A stretch of DNA of 64,000 bases from Sphingobacterium litopenaei (GCF_014692495.1 NZ_JACOIJ010000003.1:159581-223580), one strand, 5' to 3'. Numbered from the stretch's first letter, positions 10,178-20,089 are shown. Numbers and translations are program-made. The notes: generated by a model from the sequence alone, not told the origin.

Positions 10178-11125
10178 ATGAAAATATTAGCCAATGATGG
10201 GATTGATCCTATCGGTAAAACAATATTAGAAAATGCTGGTTTCACTGTAGATACTAACCATATCCCTCAGGCAGAATTAGCAGACAGATTAAACGAATAC
10301 GACGCTATTACTGTACGTAGTGCGACTAAAGTTCGTAAAGAATTAATCGATGCGTGTCCAAATATCAAAGCTATTGGCCGTGGTGGTGTAGGTATGGACA
10401 ATATCGATGTAGAATATGCTCGCTCTAAAGGTATAGCAGTTGTCAATACGCCTGCAGCTTCTTCTCACTCTGTAGCAGAATTAGTATTCGCACACTTATT
10501 AACAGGTGTACGTTTCTTACACGATTCAAATCGCAAAATGCCGGTTGATGGTAATGTAAATTTTGCTGCTTTGAAAAAACAATACGCTGCTGGTGTAGAG
10601 TTGAAAGGTAAAACTTTAGGTGTTGTAGGTTTTGGTCGTATCGGTCGCGAAACAGCTAAAATTGCTTTAGGTATGGGAATGGACGTAGTGTACTACGATT
10701 TGTTCGAAGGACCTAAAGCGTTGACATTAGATTTCTCAGGTAATGTAACTGTTGATATTCCAGTAAAACAAGTGGAATTGAACGACTTGTTCGCTGTTTC
10801 TGATTTTATATCATTGCATGTTCCTTTCTTGGATAAACCAGCAATAGGTAAAGAAGAATTTGCATTATTGAAAGATGGTGTTGGTTTAGTAAACGCTTCT
10901 CGCGGTGGTGTAATTGATGAATTAGAATTAATCAATGCGTTAAATTCGGGTAAAGTTGCTTTCGCAGGTTTGGATGTATTTGATGACGAACCTACTCCAC
11001 GTGTTGATTTGCTGAAACACCCTAAGGTGTCTTTGACGCCACATATTGGTGCTGCTACTAACGAAGCGCAAGAGCGTATCGGTGAAGAGCTTGCTCAATT
11101 GCTTATTGATAATCTGAAGAAGTAA
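10178..11125 (+). CDS. serA: D-3-phosphoglycerate dehydrogenase (short form without ACT domain)
   Basis: The 315-aa protein belongs to the D-isomer-specific 2-hydroxyacid dehydrogenases. The Rossmann motif GVVGFGRIGRE starts near residue 148, followed by the conserved LHVPFLDKP, NASRGGVIDE and PHIGAATNEAQ segments, which carry the catalytic Arg/Glu/His region. It ends just after the substrate domain is completed, so the regulatory C-terminal domains of E. coli-type SerA are absent, and serine feedback through an ACT domain is not expected. It lies 14 nt after serC, and together they give 3-phosphoglycerate to phosphoserine. Other 2-hydroxyacid dehydrogenases look alike, but the neighbour fixes the assignment. 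Confidence 0.95.
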   Translation: MKILANDGIDPIGKTILENAGFTVDTNHIPQAELADRLNEYDAITVRSATKVRKELIDACPNIKAIGRGGVGMDNIDVEYARSKGIAVVNTPAASSHSVAELVFAHLLTGVRFLHDSNRKMPVDGNVNFAALKKQYAAGVELKGKTLGVVGFGRIGRETAKIALGMGMDVVYYDLFEGPKALTLDFSGNVTVDIPVKQVELNDLFAVSDFISLHVPFLDKPAIGKEEFALLKDGVGLVNASRGGVIDELELINALNSGKVAFAGLDVFDDEPTPRVDLLKHPKVSLTPHIGAATNEAQERIGEELAQLLIDNLKK

Positions 11126-11130
11126 TTCTT

Positions 11131-11180
11131 CCGCATAAAACTTATGCGGCACAAGGGCTTATTAGCATTTTGTGCCGCAT
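11131..11180 (+). terminator. serA terminator with an overlapping competing hairpin
   Basis: ATGCGGCACA (11144-11153) pairs with TGTGCCGCAT (11171-11180), followed by TTTT. A second hairpin, CCGCATAA/TTATGCGG (11131-11138 with 11142-11149), uses the same ATGCGG segment, so only one can form at a time. Read-through into lysC may therefore be partial or regulated. Confidence 0.8.
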
Positions 11181-11199
11181 TTTTGTATATGTATATTTG
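11168..11199 (+). promoter_or_regulatory. Promoter of lysC-lysA overlapping the serA terminator
   Basis: TTTTG at 11168-11172 and TATATTTG at 11192-11199 are spaced by 19 nt, a near-perfect TTTG-N19-TAnnTTTG. The -33 element lies inside the terminator loop and 3' arm. The predicted leader is about 40 nt and I see no leader peptide in it. Confidence 0.72.
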
Positions 11200-11244
11200 T
11201 CGCAATATTTTTAACAGATTCAAAAAATACTTACTAATTATAAC

Positions 11245-12561
11245 ATGAAAGTTTTAAAATTTGGTGGTACTTCGGTAGGAAGTGCAGCACGCATCAAAGG
11301 GTTGTTGGATATAGTAAACCCTAATGAGCGTCAGATCGTTGTGTTGTCTGCAGTGTCAGGCACAACAAATGCATTGGTAGAGATTTCTCAAGCATTTTCG
11401 GATAGAGATAAGTCAAAAGCTTTAGAATTAATAAAGGCACATAAGGATAAATACGAAGATTTAATCAAAGAATTATTCACTACTCCTGAAGGTCTTCAAA
11501 AAGGTAAAGAATTAATTGATTATCACTTTAACTTAATCTCGGATTTCGGAAATCACGACGTATTCACACCGACAGAAGAAAAAATCATTCTGGCGCAAGG
11601 TGAATTGTTGTCCACTACCCTGTGGCATTTGCACCTTACGGAGATCAACGTACCATCGGTTTTATTGCCAGCATTGGATTTCATGAAAATTGACGAGGAT
11701 AACGAACCTATTGTTGAATACATCACAGAAAAAATAACTCCGTTCTTAGAACAGAACTCTGAAAACACACTTTTCATTACGCAAGGGTATATCTGTAGAA
11801 ATTCTTTCGGCGAAATTGACAACTTGCGTCGTGGTGGTTCTGACTATACAGCATCATTAATCGGAGCAGCTATCAAAGCCGAAGAGGTTCAAATATGGAC
11901 AGATATCGACGGCATGCACAATAATGACCCTCGCGTAGTTTCGGGCACAAAACCCATTGCGAATTTGAGTTTTGATGAAGCTGCCGAATTAGCTTATTTT
12001 GGTGCAAAAATCTTACATCCACAATCGGTATTCCCTGCTCAAAAATACAATGTACCTGTACGTCTTTTAAATACTATGGATCCTACAGCCCAAGGAACTT
12101 TGATTTCTAAAAATGGGGCTGAAAAAGGTTCTATTCGTGCTATCGCCGCTAAAGATGGTATTACAGCTATTCACATCCACTCTTCACGTATGTTATTAGC
12201 TTACGGTTTCTTACGTAAAGTATTTGAAATCTTCGAGCGTTACAAAACTCCAATTGATATGATCACAACTTCCGAAGTGGCTGTTTCGATGTCAATTGAC
12301 GACACAAGCAATTTATTGGAAATTATCAAAGAAGTAGAAGTTTTTGGTAAAGTAGGTGTAGATGAAGGACAAACTATCATTTGCGTGGTTGGTGATTTTG
12401 GAGCAAATACGCACGGTTATGCAGCGCGCGTGTTAGATGCTGTAAAACACTTGCCTATCCGTATGATTTCATATGGTGGTTCGGATTATAATGTTTCTAT
12501 CTTATTAGATTCAAAACACAAAACTGAAGCTTTACGTTCATTACACAATAGATTATTTTAA
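11245..12561 (+). CDS. lysC: Aspartate kinase (monofunctional)
   Basis: The 438-aa product begins MKVLKFGGTSVGSA, the aspartokinase signature, and has the kinase core to about residue 290: FITQGYICRN, LRRGGSDYTASLIGAA, IWTDIDGMHNNDPR and ELAYFGAKILHPQ. Tandem ACT domains occupy about 300-438. It phosphorylates L-aspartate, the first step toward lysine, threonine and methionine. There is no fused homoserine dehydrogenase. The pairing with lysA 18 nt downstream suggests a lysine/diaminopimelate isozyme, probably inhibited by lysine through the ACT domains (inference). Its own promoter overlaps the serA terminator. Confidence 0.96.
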   Translation: MKVLKFGGTSVGSAARIKGLLDIVNPNERQIVVLSAVSGTTNALVEISQAFSDRDKSKALELIKAHKDKYEDLIKELFTTPEGLQKGKELIDYHFNLISDFGNHDVFTPTEEKIILAQGELLSTTLWHLHLTEINVPSVLLPALDFMKIDEDNEPIVEYITEKITPFLEQNSENTLFITQGYICRNSFGEIDNLRRGGSDYTASLIGAAIKAEEVQIWTDIDGMHNNDPRVVSGTKPIANLSFDEAAELAYFGAKILHPQSVFPAQKYNVPVRLLNTMDPTAQGTLISKNGAEKGSIRAIAAKDGITAIHIHSSRMLLAYGFLRKVFEIFERYKTPIDMITTSEVAVSMSIDDTSNLLEIIKEVEVFGKVGVDEGQTIICVVGDFGANTHGYAARVLDAVKHLPIRMISYGGSDYNVSILLDSKHKTEALRSLHNRLF

Positions 12562-12579
12562 TAGCTGAAGATCTACCAT

Positions 12580-13743
12580 ATGTTTCAAAATAAACACATA
12601 CAAGAAAGTCTTTCTCAGCAAGAGACACCGTTTTATTTCTACGATTTAACATTGTTAGAACGTACGCTTGACATAGCCAAAAAAGCTGCGGAAAAACGTA
12701 ATTTTCACATTCATTATGCATTGAAAGCAAATTTCAATGACAGAATTTTATCCGTTATTCAATCCAAAGGTTTTGGGGCAGATTGTGTAAGTGGTAATGA
12801 AGTAGAAAAGTCTATTGAGCTCGGATTTTCAGCTGATAAAATTACTTTTGCTGGTGTTGGAAAATCTGACAAAGAGATTATTTCCGCTTTAAAGCATCAA
12901 ATCTTTGCTTTCAATGTAGAATCTATCCAAGAGCTGGAGGTTATCAATGAATTGGCAGAGCAAGTTGGCGAAAAAGCAAATGTTTCGTTGCGCATCAATC
13001 CAAATGTCGATGCACATACACACCATTACATTACTACAGGATTGGACGAGAATAAATTTGGTGTACCTAATTCGGAATTGGAAAAGGCCGCTGCAGTAAT
13101 TAAAAACTGTGCGAATATCAATTTAATTGGATTGCATTTCCATGTGGGTTCTCAGATTACAGATATGAATGTTTTCAAAAGCCTTTGTGTGAAAGTTAAC
13201 GAATGGAAAAACTTCTTTGAAGAACGTGGTACTTACATCAAAGTAATCAATGTCGGCGGTGGATTAGGTGTAGATTACAAAAATCCTGATGAAAATCCGA
13301 TTCCTGATTTTGAAGCTTACTTTGACGTCTTCGACAAATTCTTGGAACGTACCGCACAGCATGAAGTGCATTTCGAATTAGGAAGAGCCTTGGTAGCACA
13401 ATGTGGCACATTAGTCAGCAAAGTCCTTTATACGAAAAGTGGTCAAAAGAAAAACTTCTTAATCCTGGATGCAGGTATGACTGAATTAATGCGTCCTGCT
13501 TTATATCAAGCTTACCACAAAATTGAGAAAATTGGAGAAATATCTTCAGAAGATAAAGTACTAAACTACGATGTGGTGGGACCTATCTGCGAAAGTTCGG
13601 ATTGCTTTGGCAAAGAAGTAAAATTACCAGTTAGCAAACGTGGTGATTTAATGGCTATCCGTACTGCTGGTGCATACGGTGAAGTAATGGCTTCAAACTA
13701 TAACTTGAGAAACGAGATAAGACATTATTTCAAAGAAAGCTAA
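12580..13743 (+). CDS. lysA: Diaminopimelate decarboxylase
   Basis: The 387-aa protein is a fold-III PLP enzyme. The PLP Lys is in HYALKAN (Lys49). Other landmarks are GLHFHVGSQI, the phosphate-binding VGGGLGVDY, FELGRALVAQCG, LDAGMTELMRPALY, and the active-site Cys motif GPICESSDCFG; YGEVMASNYNLR is near the C-terminus. It decarboxylates meso-diaminopimelate to L-lysine in the cytoplasm, the last step of lysine synthesis. It is co-transcribed with the upstream aspartokinase, and a strong hairpin terminator follows. Confidence 0.97.
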   Translation: MFQNKHIQESLSQQETPFYFYDLTLLERTLDIAKKAAEKRNFHIHYALKANFNDRILSVIQSKGFGADCVSGNEVEKSIELGFSADKITFAGVGKSDKEIISALKHQIFAFNVESIQELEVINELAEQVGEKANVSLRINPNVDAHTHHYITTGLDENKFGVPNSELEKAAAVIKNCANINLIGLHFHVGSQITDMNVFKSLCVKVNEWKNFFEERGTYIKVINVGGGLGVDYKNPDENPIPDFEAYFDVFDKFLERTAQHEVHFELGRALVAQCGTLVSKVLYTKSGQKKNFLILDAGMTELMRPALYQAYHKIEKIGEISSEDKVLNYDVVGPICESSDCFGKEVKLPVSKRGDLMAIRTAGAYGEVMASNYNLRNEIRHYFKES

Positions 13744-13768
13744 GATTCTTAAATAAGTATAAAAATAT

Positions 13769-13802
13769 AGCTCAATCTTTCAAAGGTTGAGCTTTTTCTT
13801 TT
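13769..13802 (+). terminator. Intrinsic terminator of lysC-lysA
   Basis: The 10-bp stem AGCTCAATCT / AGGTTGAGCT (13769-13778, 13784-13793) has loop TTCAA and is followed by a T-rich tract. Confidence 0.9.
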
Positions 13803-13866
13803 TTAGCACAAATCAAACTTCTTAGCATAAAGATTGTTCTATTTATAGCAACAATTATATACTACT

Positions 13867-14046
13867 ATGCAAGAAGAAAAAAATGAACAAAAAGATTGGG
13901 AAGGAAAAGTCCCTGATGTTGTGAATGAAGAAGAGGGTGATAAGCCAGCTGGTAAGAATATTATTCTCGTGATTATAATTGCTATTATAATATTGGCTAT
14001 TATCTATTATTTCTTCTTTAGAGATTCAGACAATATGTTTAGCTAA
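13867..14046 (+). CDS. Small single-pass membrane protein (59 aa), unknown function
   Basis: This short ORF starts at ATG 13867 and stops at TAA 14044-14046. It encodes a charged, acidic N-terminal half (MQEEKNEQKDWEG, VVNEEEGDKPAG) followed by one strongly hydrophobic helix (IILVIIIAIIILAIIYYFFF) and a short tail RDSDNMFS. It lies alone between the lysA terminator and a bidirectional terminator, which argues that it is a real transcription unit. By the positive-inside rule the topology is unclear. I recognise no family. Confidence 0.7.
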   Translation: MQEEKNEQKDWEGKVPDVVNEEEGDKPAGKNIILVIIIAIIILAIIYYFFFRDSDNMFS

Positions 14047-14048
14047 TA

Positions 14049-14084
14049 AAAGTGATTTTACTATTATTATAGTAAAATCACTTT
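14049..14084. terminator. Bidirectional terminator overlapping the 3' end of a coding sequence
   Basis: AAGTGATTTTACTA (14049-14062) and its inverted copy TAGTAAAATCACTT (14071-14084) form a long AT-rich stem. On the minus strand it encodes the last codons and stop of the 85-aa gene (KVILL-stop). Confidence 0.75.
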
Positions 14085-14324
14085 CCATGCCGAAAGAATA
14101 TCATTTACCGCAATAAATTCTTTTGCCTTTTCTTGTAAATGTACATTTCTGGTACTCTCATCTCCAATAAAGGCATTTGTTAATTCTTGTATATTCGAAA
14201 GCATTCGAAATGAATCTACTTCCAATTCCGAAGGAAGTGAATCTACAGTTGTCAGTTTTATTTTTTCCTCTTCACTTAATACCGTTGACTCACGTACAAA
14301 AGCAGGTAATTCTTCGTATAACAT
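14067..14324 (-). CDS. Hypothetical 85-aa protein downstream of icd
   Basis: The ATG at 14324 lies 1 nt after the icd stop codon, so translation is probably coupled to icd. The product is acidic and soluble, with predicted helices (RESTVLSEEEKIKL, FRMLSNIQELTNAFI, HLQEKAKEFIAVNDILSAWKVI). There is no signal or membrane segment and no recognised domain. The stop codon is inside the terminator hairpin. Tight linkage to isocitrate dehydrogenase is the only functional hint. Confidence 0.7.
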   Translation of the reverse strand: MLYEELPAFVRESTVLSEEEKIKLTTVDSLPSELEVDSFRMLSNIQELTNAFIGDESTRNVHLQEKAKEFIAVNDILSAWKVILL

Positions 14325-14325
14325 T

Positions 14326-15588
14326 TTAAAGCTTCGCTATTATTTTATCTGCAAACTCACTTGTTTTCAATAAGGTTGCATTCTCCATCAAGTTATAAAA
14401 ATCTATTGTAACGGTTTTATCCTTTATTGTTTGAGAAAGAGCTTCAACAATCTTATCTGCCGCTTCTTGCCAACCTAAATATTCCAGCATCATAACTCCA
14501 CTCAATATCACTGATGAAGGATTCATCGTATTGGTATTAGCAAATCGAGGAGCCGTACCATGTGTAGCTTCGAAAATAGCGTGACCAGTTTTGTAATTGA
14601 TATTTGCTCCAGGAGCAATACCTATACCCCCTACCATTGCTGCCAAAGCATCCGAAATATAATCTCCATTTAAATTTAATGTCGCAACAACAGCATAATC
14701 TTTCGGCGCTAATAATATTTGTTGTAAAAAATTATCCGCAATGATATCTTTAATAATGATTTTGCCAGCTAATTCAGCCTCTTTTTGTTCAGTGTTGGCA
14801 ACTTCTTGACCCTTTTCCGTTTTAGTTCTCTCCCACTGCCCCCATGTATAGGTATACTCTGCAAATTCTGTTTCCGCTACCTCAAAACCCCAATTCTTGA
14901 AAGCCCCTTCGGTATATTTCATAATATTACCCTTATGAACAATTGTCACTGACGGTAATTTATGCGTAATAGCATATTCAATTGCCGAGCGAACTAAACG
15001 TTTTGAACCTTCTTCCGAAACGATTTTAATACCTACACCTGTATTTTCATTGAAAGAATAATCAACATTTAAATCGTTCAAGAGGTAATGCTGTAATTGC
15101 TTTGACTCCGAGGTACCTGCAGCAAACTCAATTCCTGCATAAATATCTTCTGTATTCTCACGAAAGATCACCATATTCACATCTTGCGGTCGTTTAACGG
15201 GAGAAGGAACTCCTTCGTACCATTTTGTGGGACGAAGACATACATATAAATCCAACTCTTTGCGCAAAGCAACATTCAACGAACGAATACCTCCTCCAAT
15301 CGGCGTAGTCAACGGTCCTTTAATTCCGACTAAATATTCTTTGAAAGTAGCTAATGTTTCTTCGGGAAGCCAACTTCCTGTTGTATTAAAAGCCTTTTCA
15401 CCAGCTAAAACTTCTTTCCATTCAATCGCTCTTTCTCCAGAATAGACTTTCTGTACTGCTTCATCAAATACACGAACGGCAGCATTCCAAATGTCTGGTC
15501 CTATTCCATCTCCTATAATAAAAGGTATTATTGGTGTATTAGGAACATTTAACACACCATTGTTTCCCATTGTGATTTTTTCGCCCAT
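14326..15588 (-). CDS. icd: NADP-dependent isocitrate dehydrogenase (E. coli-type)
   Basis: The 420-aa product matches dimeric E. coli-type Icd. It oxidatively decarboxylates isocitrate to 2-oxoglutarate in the TCA cycle. Landmarks are [14 protein letters not shown], the substrate-binding [23 protein letters not shown] and [28 protein letters not shown], and [29 protein letters not shown] belongs to the cofactor region. GIRSLN contains the Ser that AceK phosphorylates in enterics, although no AceK is present here. Met1 or the Met six residues later could be the start. It lies 11 nt downstream of the antiporter gene on the same strand. Confidence 0.97.
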   Translation of the reverse strand: MGEKITMGNNGVLNVPNTPIIPFIIGDGIGPDIWNAAVRVFDEAVQKVYSGERAIEWKEVLAGEKAFNTTGSWLPEETLATFKEYLVGIKGPLTTPIGGGIRSLNVALRKELDLYVCLRPTKWYEGVPSPVKRPQDVNMVIFRENTEDIYAGIEFAAGTSESKQLQHYLLNDLNVDYSFNENTGVGIKIVSEEGSKRLVRSAIEYAITHKLPSVTIVHKGNIMKYTEGAFKNWGFEVAETEFAEYTYTWGQWERTKTEKGQEVANTEQKEAELAGKIIIKDIIADNFLQQILLAPKDYAVVATLNLNGDYISDALAAMVGGIGIAPGANINYKTGHAIFEATHGTAPRFANTNTMNPSSVILSGVMMLEYLGWQEAADKIVEALSQTIKDKTVTIDFYNLMENATLLKTSEFADKIIAKL

Positions 15589-15599
15589 AATAAATAGTT

Positions 15600-17735
15600 T
15601 TAGTTGGATTTCTCTTTATTAAATATATTACCAATTTCGCGTGTGATTTTGCGGAATAATGGCGAAGTTTGAATAGATTCGTACTCGTCGATATGTTGAT
15701 TTTCTTGTCGACTTGGGAAAATCAATATCAAATTCTGGTTTTTATAATAACGACCTACACGTTTTGCTAAGCCATCTAATGAATCCCTGTAGGAAACTTC
15801 ACCTTGTCTTGAAGATACAAAAACAAGTAAAGAATCGGAGTTACTATAAGTAGCTACACCATAAATATTATCCCAATCTTCGTAGTTTCCAAATGTCATT
15901 TTCACAGAAGATTTAAGGCTTTTTTTCAGCTGTTGAATATATTCTTCTGTACGCGAATCACACACAAAGCAAATTGGAAGGGACAATTCTCGAGCCAATT
16001 TTAAAATTTTGTCCATCCAATATTCAAAACCGACCTCAGACTCTGCCAAAGGCGGAACAAAAACAGTAATGGAACGATGAGAAATTAAAGGTTTCTCAAT
16101 TTTACACATAAAGAGCGTGGTATCAGTATTATTCAGGATACTTTCTGCTTTTTCTCCTACGATTTTTTCAACAAAGGAAGCAACACTAGGCCAACCCATT
16201 ATAATACAGTCAGCCAATACTTTTTTCGACATGCGGGCGATACCTGCCGGAATATTAATATCTACAGTGGTTAGCAATTCGACTTCAGTTTCTGAACCAG
16301 AAGCATATTTAGCCGTACTTTCCAAATTGCGTTTAGCTTCCTGTACATTTATTTCGGCCTGTTCATTGTCTTTCACCACACTAACTATACTTATTGGATA
16401 GTGCGATTTTTTGGAACGTATCAATGCCGCAAAATCCAATATAGGTTCCATATTGTTCATATTAGCCAATGGAATCATGATTTGTTCTTCTGATTCTTCG
16501 ACATGCTCGATATGCTCATCATCCTGATGTCCTTCTCGTACAACTTTTTTAGAAGCACTTTCAGTCACCATAGAGGCTATAATACAGGTTATCAATATTA
16601 ATACAATCGTACCATTCAAGACATTTTCATCAATTAAGCCATTGCTGTGCCCCACCATGATCACGGCTAATGTAGCTGCAGCGTGCGCATTGCTCAATCC
16701 GAAAATTAGATTGCGCTGACTGGAAGAATATTTGAAGGTTAATTGCGTAGCGGTGGCAGCAAGAAACTTTCCTAAAACAGCCACGACAGTAAGTGTACCT
16801 GCCACTATCAATGCCATTGGACCCTTGGTAAGTACACTGATATCTACAATCATCCCTACCGATATCAAGAAGAAAGGAATAAAAATAGCGTTTCCAATAA
16901 ATTCAATACGATTCATCAAAGCTGAAGAATGCGGTATTAACTTATTTAATGCTAAACCTGCTACGAATGCTCCAATAATCGGCTCTAGTCCTGCCATTTC
17001 GGCCATAAATGCGGAGAAGAAAACTACAGTAAGTACAAAAATATAATGTCCGGTCTTCTCTGATTCTACTCGTTGGAAAAACCATTTGGCAATGCGGGGA
17101 ATTACACCAAACATAATCAGAAGAAAAACAGCAAATGATACACCCAATGTAACCCAAAACTCTTGATTAATATTTCCTTGTGAAGCCCCTGTGATAACAG
17201 CCAAAATAATCAACACTGCAGTGTCTGTAAGAATGGTTCCACCTATTGTAATGGCTACCGCTTCGTGTTTCGAAATACCATAGCGATTCACAATTGGATA
17301 GGAAACCAAGGTATGTGTAGCAAACATACTCGCTATCAGAATGCTAGGCAACAGATCATACCCTAACCCGTAAAAACACACAGGAAAACCGATTATTATC
17401 GGGATTATAAAGGTGAAAAATCCAAAAAGACCGCTTTTATGTTTGGTTTTCTTGAATTCATTCATATCTAATTCAAGTCCGGCAATAAACATAATATAAA
17501 GCAGACCTATGGTAGAGAATAAATTAACAGCTGAATTCTTTTCTAACCAATTTAAACCATGAGGACCAATAATTACCCCAGCTATAATCAAACCAATAAT
17601 CCCAGGAACGCGAATCGGTCTTAGTAAAATAGGCGATAATAGAATAATAAGTAATACTAAAGAAAAAATTAAAACGGGATTGGTAAGCGGAGCCTGAAAA
17701 GCATGAATTAAATGGTCTAATACTTTGTTATTCAT
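15600..17735 (-). CDS. CPA2 (KefB-type) cation:proton antiporter with C-terminal cytoplasmic domain
   Basis: The 711-aa protein has about 12 hydrophobic helices in residues 20-400. Examples are [17 protein letters not shown], the TM segment [19 protein letters not shown] with the family's LE-D motif, and [17 protein letters not shown]. The antiporter core is CPA2/Na+/H+ exchanger-like. From about residue 430 a soluble region resembles tandem universal-stress-protein folds ([26 protein letters not shown]) rather than the RCK/TrkA-N domain of classical KefB. It probably exchanges Na+ or K+ for H+ at the inner membrane, but the ion cannot be told from sequence. It is the first gene of a minus-strand unit with icd. 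Confidence 0.9.
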   Translation of the reverse strand: MNNKVLDHLIHAFQAPLTNPVLIFSLVLLIILLSPILLRPIRVPGIIGLIIAGVIIGPHGLNWLEKNSAVNLFSTIGLLYIMFIAGLELDMNEFKKTKHKSGLFGFFTFIIPIIIGFPVCFYGLGYDLLPSILIASMFATHTLVSYPIVNRYGISKHEAVAITIGGTILTDTAVLIILAVITGASQGNINQEFWVTLGVSFAVFLLIMFGVIPRIAKWFFQRVESEKTGHYIFVLTVVFFSAFMAEMAGLEPIIGAFVAGLALNKLIPHSSALMNRIEFIGNAIFIPFFLISVGMIVDISVLTKGPMALIVAGTLTVVAVLGKFLAATATQLTFKYSSSQRNLIFGLSNAHAAATLAVIMVGHSNGLIDENVLNGTIVLILITCIIASMVTESASKKVVREGHQDDEHIEHVEESEEQIMIPLANMNNMEPILDFAALIRSKKSHYPISIVSVVKDNEQAEINVQEAKRNLESTAKYASGSETEVELLTTVDINIPAGIARMSKKVLADCIIMGWPSVASFVEKIVGEKAESILNNTDTTLFMCKIEKPLISHRSITVFVPPLAESEVGFEYWMDKILKLARELSLPICFVCDSRTEEYIQQLKKSLKSSVKMTFGNYEDWDNIYGVATYSNSDSLLVFVSSRQGEVSYRDSLDGLAKRVGRYYKNQNLILIFPSRQENQHIDEYESIQTSPLFRKITREIGNIFNKEKSN

Positions 17736-17835
17736 CGATATCTGCTATAATTTTTTCTATTCAACTTTGAAGAAGTATTCTCCGCAGTTAAAATACAAAA
17801 AAAAGACGGCATTTCGGAATACAACGATCGAGTAT

Positions 17836-19053
17836 TTATTTAAACTGAATAGTTTTTATAGGAGATATTCGCGTAATTAACATCGAAGGAATGATCGTGG
17901 TCAAGAAAACCAATACAATAACAGATATATTTAAGATAACTACTGTTAGAAAATCAATATGCATAGGAACAAACTCTAAGTAATAAATACTTGGATCTAG
18001 TTTGAAAAAGTGTGTTGTTCGTTGGAAAAAATAAGCTACCATCGCCACTACATTTCCAATCAAAAGACCATACCCAATGATATACAAAGAATTCATCATA
18101 AACACTTTACGCAAGGCTGTATTATTCATACCTAAAGCTTTCAAAATTCCTATCATATTGGTACGTTCCAAAATCGTGATCAGCAAAGAGGAAATCATAT
18201 TAATAACTGCCACTATTACCATCAGTACAAATATGATATCATCATTCATATCTAGCATTTCAAGCCAATTGAACACATCCGCCCAATATTCTATGACATT
18301 TGTCGCTTTCAATGATACCGGCAATGCCTCATTCACTGCTTCAGTGGAGTGCTCGAGCTGCTTAAAATCTTTTACGCGAATCTCATAGGCGCCTGTTTCA
18401 TTCACAAGCAGATGATTCATCTTCCGAATAATTTCGATAGAACCTACCACATAATTTTTGTCCCAATCATCAGAATTAGTACGATAAATTCCCTTTATCA
18501 GAAATTTGCGCTTACGCGTTCTATTCTCCTGAACAAAGGACATGATGACATCATCACCAACTTTTAAATTTAAGCGATTAGCTAAGTAATAAGATACTAA
18601 AAGTTGTTGTTCAGCATTTTCTGCATTCAAATCTAAAATTTCGCCGTCAACTAAAGAGCTTTTCAAAAAACGCTGATCATAGTTCGGTTCAACGCCTTTT
18701 AACATCACTCCTTCGACCTCTGAATTGACATTGATTATACCTACTTTAGTCGCAAAACCGTTTATGGATTCGATATTTGGAATAGAAAGTATTTGAGTAG
18801 TTTGGGAATCACTCAAGAAGACTGGCATCAGCTCATAATCCGCCAATGTCTGTTTAGTTACCACAATATCACCAAAAAAACCACGTTGCTTCGTGGTAAT
18901 TTCTTCTTTGAACCCTCGAAGGATAGCGACAGATAATAGAATAGCTATTATGGCAATAGACAACGCGCCTATTGTGACACGCACAATAAGTTTTGAAAAA
19001 GTCCGTTGACCTTTTATATTTATTCTATTGGCTAAAAATAAAGGAAAATTCAA
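17836..19053 (-). CDS. ABC transporter permease of the LolC/LolE (FtsX-like) type
   Basis: The 405-aa protein has the MacB/FtsX topology: TM1 near residues 25-50 (VTIGALSIAIIAILLSVAIL), a large periplasmic domain (about 50-270), then three TM segments to the C-terminus (IIFVLMVIVAVINMISSLLITILERTNMIGILKALGM is classic FtsX). The beginning FPLFLANRINIKGQRTFS resembles LolC/E, which extract lipoproteins from the inner membrane with the ATPase LolD. No ATPase gene is adjacent. A minus-strand promoter lies upstream. Confidence 0.88.
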   Translation of the reverse strand: MNFPLFLANRINIKGQRTFSKLIVRVTIGALSIAIIAILLSVAILRGFKEEITTKQRGFFGDIVVTKQTLADYELMPVFLSDSQTTQILSIPNIESINGFATKVGIINVNSEVEGVMLKGVEPNYDQRFLKSSLVDGEILDLNAENAEQQLLVSYYLANRLNLKVGDDVIMSFVQENRTRKRKFLIKGIYRTNSDDWDKNYVVGSIEIIRKMNHLLVNETGAYEIRVKDFKQLEHSTEAVNEALPVSLKATNVIEYWADVFNWLEMLDMNDDIIFVLMVIVAVINMISSLLITILERTNMIGILKALGMNNTALRKVFMMNSLYIIGYGLLIGNVVAMVAYFFQRTTHFFKLDPSIYYLEFVPMHIDFLTVVILNISVIVLVFLTTIIPSMLITRISPIKTIQFK

Positions 19054-19078
19054 CCTGCAATATTATTTTGTAACTTCG

Positions 19079-19108
19079 CAAAGTTAATAATTTTTGGCAC
19101 TTGACAAA
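19079..19108 (-). promoter_or_regulatory. Promoter of the LolC/E-type permease gene
   Basis: Read on the minus strand, TTTG (19108-19105) and TAACTTTG (19086-19079) are spaced by 18 nt. The predicted start near 19072 leaves a leader of roughly 20 nt. Confidence 0.6.
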
Positions 19109-19148
19109 TTCAAGTTATACCGTTTTAAAATAAAAGTAATAAGAATAT

Positions 19149-20069
19149 ATGCGTATCGTTTTTATGGGAACTCCAGATTTTGCAGTAGCTTCACTAAAAG
19201 CTTTGCTTGATGCTGGAGAAAATGTTGTTGCTGTGATTACTGCTCCAGACAAACCAGCTGGTAGAGGACAAAAATTAAACAAATCTGCTGTTAAAGTATT
19301 TGCGGAAGCAAATGCATTACCTGTACTGCAACCCGAAAAATTGAGAGATCCTCAATTCATTGAAGAGTTAAAGTCCTATAATGCAGACCTGCAAGTCGTA
19401 GTTGCTTTCCGAATGTTACCAGAAATGGTCTGGAATATGCCTCCTATGGGAACAATAAATGTACATGCGTCCTTGCTTCCTCAGTATCGTGGTGCCGCGC
19501 CTATCAACCATGCTGTAATTAATGGTGAAAAACAATCCGGTGTAACTACCTTCCTTCTACAACATGAAATAGATACAGGAAATATTCTTTTATCGACAAA
19601 AGTAGATATTGCCGAAACAGATAATGCCGGAATACTTCATGATAAATTAATGAACGCCGGAGCCGAAACGTTAATCAAAACAATTGAAGGTCTTCGTAAT
19701 AATACGATAAAGCCTATTCCACAAGAAGACTTTAAGATAGAAGATCTGAAACATGCTCCTAAAATTTTCAAAGAAGATTGTCTAATTGACTGGAATAATT
19801 CCACAGAAAAAATCTACAACCTTATACGTGGATTAAGCCCCTATCCTACAGCCTTCACATATTTACATGGGAAAGTGCTTAAAGTCTATGAGGCAGAAAA
19901 AGAAATTCAATCCCATCAGAAAGAGTCTGGAACTTACGAAACCGATGGTAAAACGTATTTAAAATTTGCCACAAATGATGGCTTTATCAATTTGAAAATG
20001 ATTCAAATTGAAGGCAAAAAACGTATGGAAATAAATGAGTTTTTAAAAGGATATCGGTTTGAGAAATAA
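19149..20069 (+). CDS. fmt: Methionyl-tRNA formyltransferase
   Basis: The 306-aa product matches Fmt, which formylates initiator Met-tRNA using 10-formyl-THF. The N-terminal formyltransferase fold starts RIVFMGTPDFAVASL. Catalytic residues are in NVHASLLPQYRGAAPINHAVINGE (Asn and His) with Asp in LLQHEIDTGNIL. The C-terminal OB-like domain occupies about 205-306 and includes NLIRGLSPYPTAFT. It is divergent from the LolC/E-type permease gene across a 95-bp gap. The usual partner def (deformylase) is not adjacent. Confidence 0.97.
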   Translation: MRIVFMGTPDFAVASLKALLDAGENVVAVITAPDKPAGRGQKLNKSAVKVFAEANALPVLQPEKLRDPQFIEELKSYNADLQVVVAFRMLPEMVWNMPPMGTINVHASLLPQYRGAAPINHAVINGEKQSGVTTFLLQHEIDTGNILLSTKVDIAETDNAGILHDKLMNAGAETLIKTIEGLRNNTIKPIPQEDFKIEDLKHAPKIFKEDCLIDWNNSTEKIYNLIRGLSPYPTAFTYLHGKVLKVYEAEKEIQSHQKESGTYETDGKTYLKFATNDGFINLKMIQIEGKKRMEINEFLKGYRFEK

Positions 20070-20089
20070 ATCTATCATTAATTAAAAAA

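Noticed and set aside
11200..11244. Lysine riboswitch or leader peptide upstream of lysC
   Set aside because: The leader is only about 40 nt, too short for an L-box, and contains no Lys-rich short ORF.
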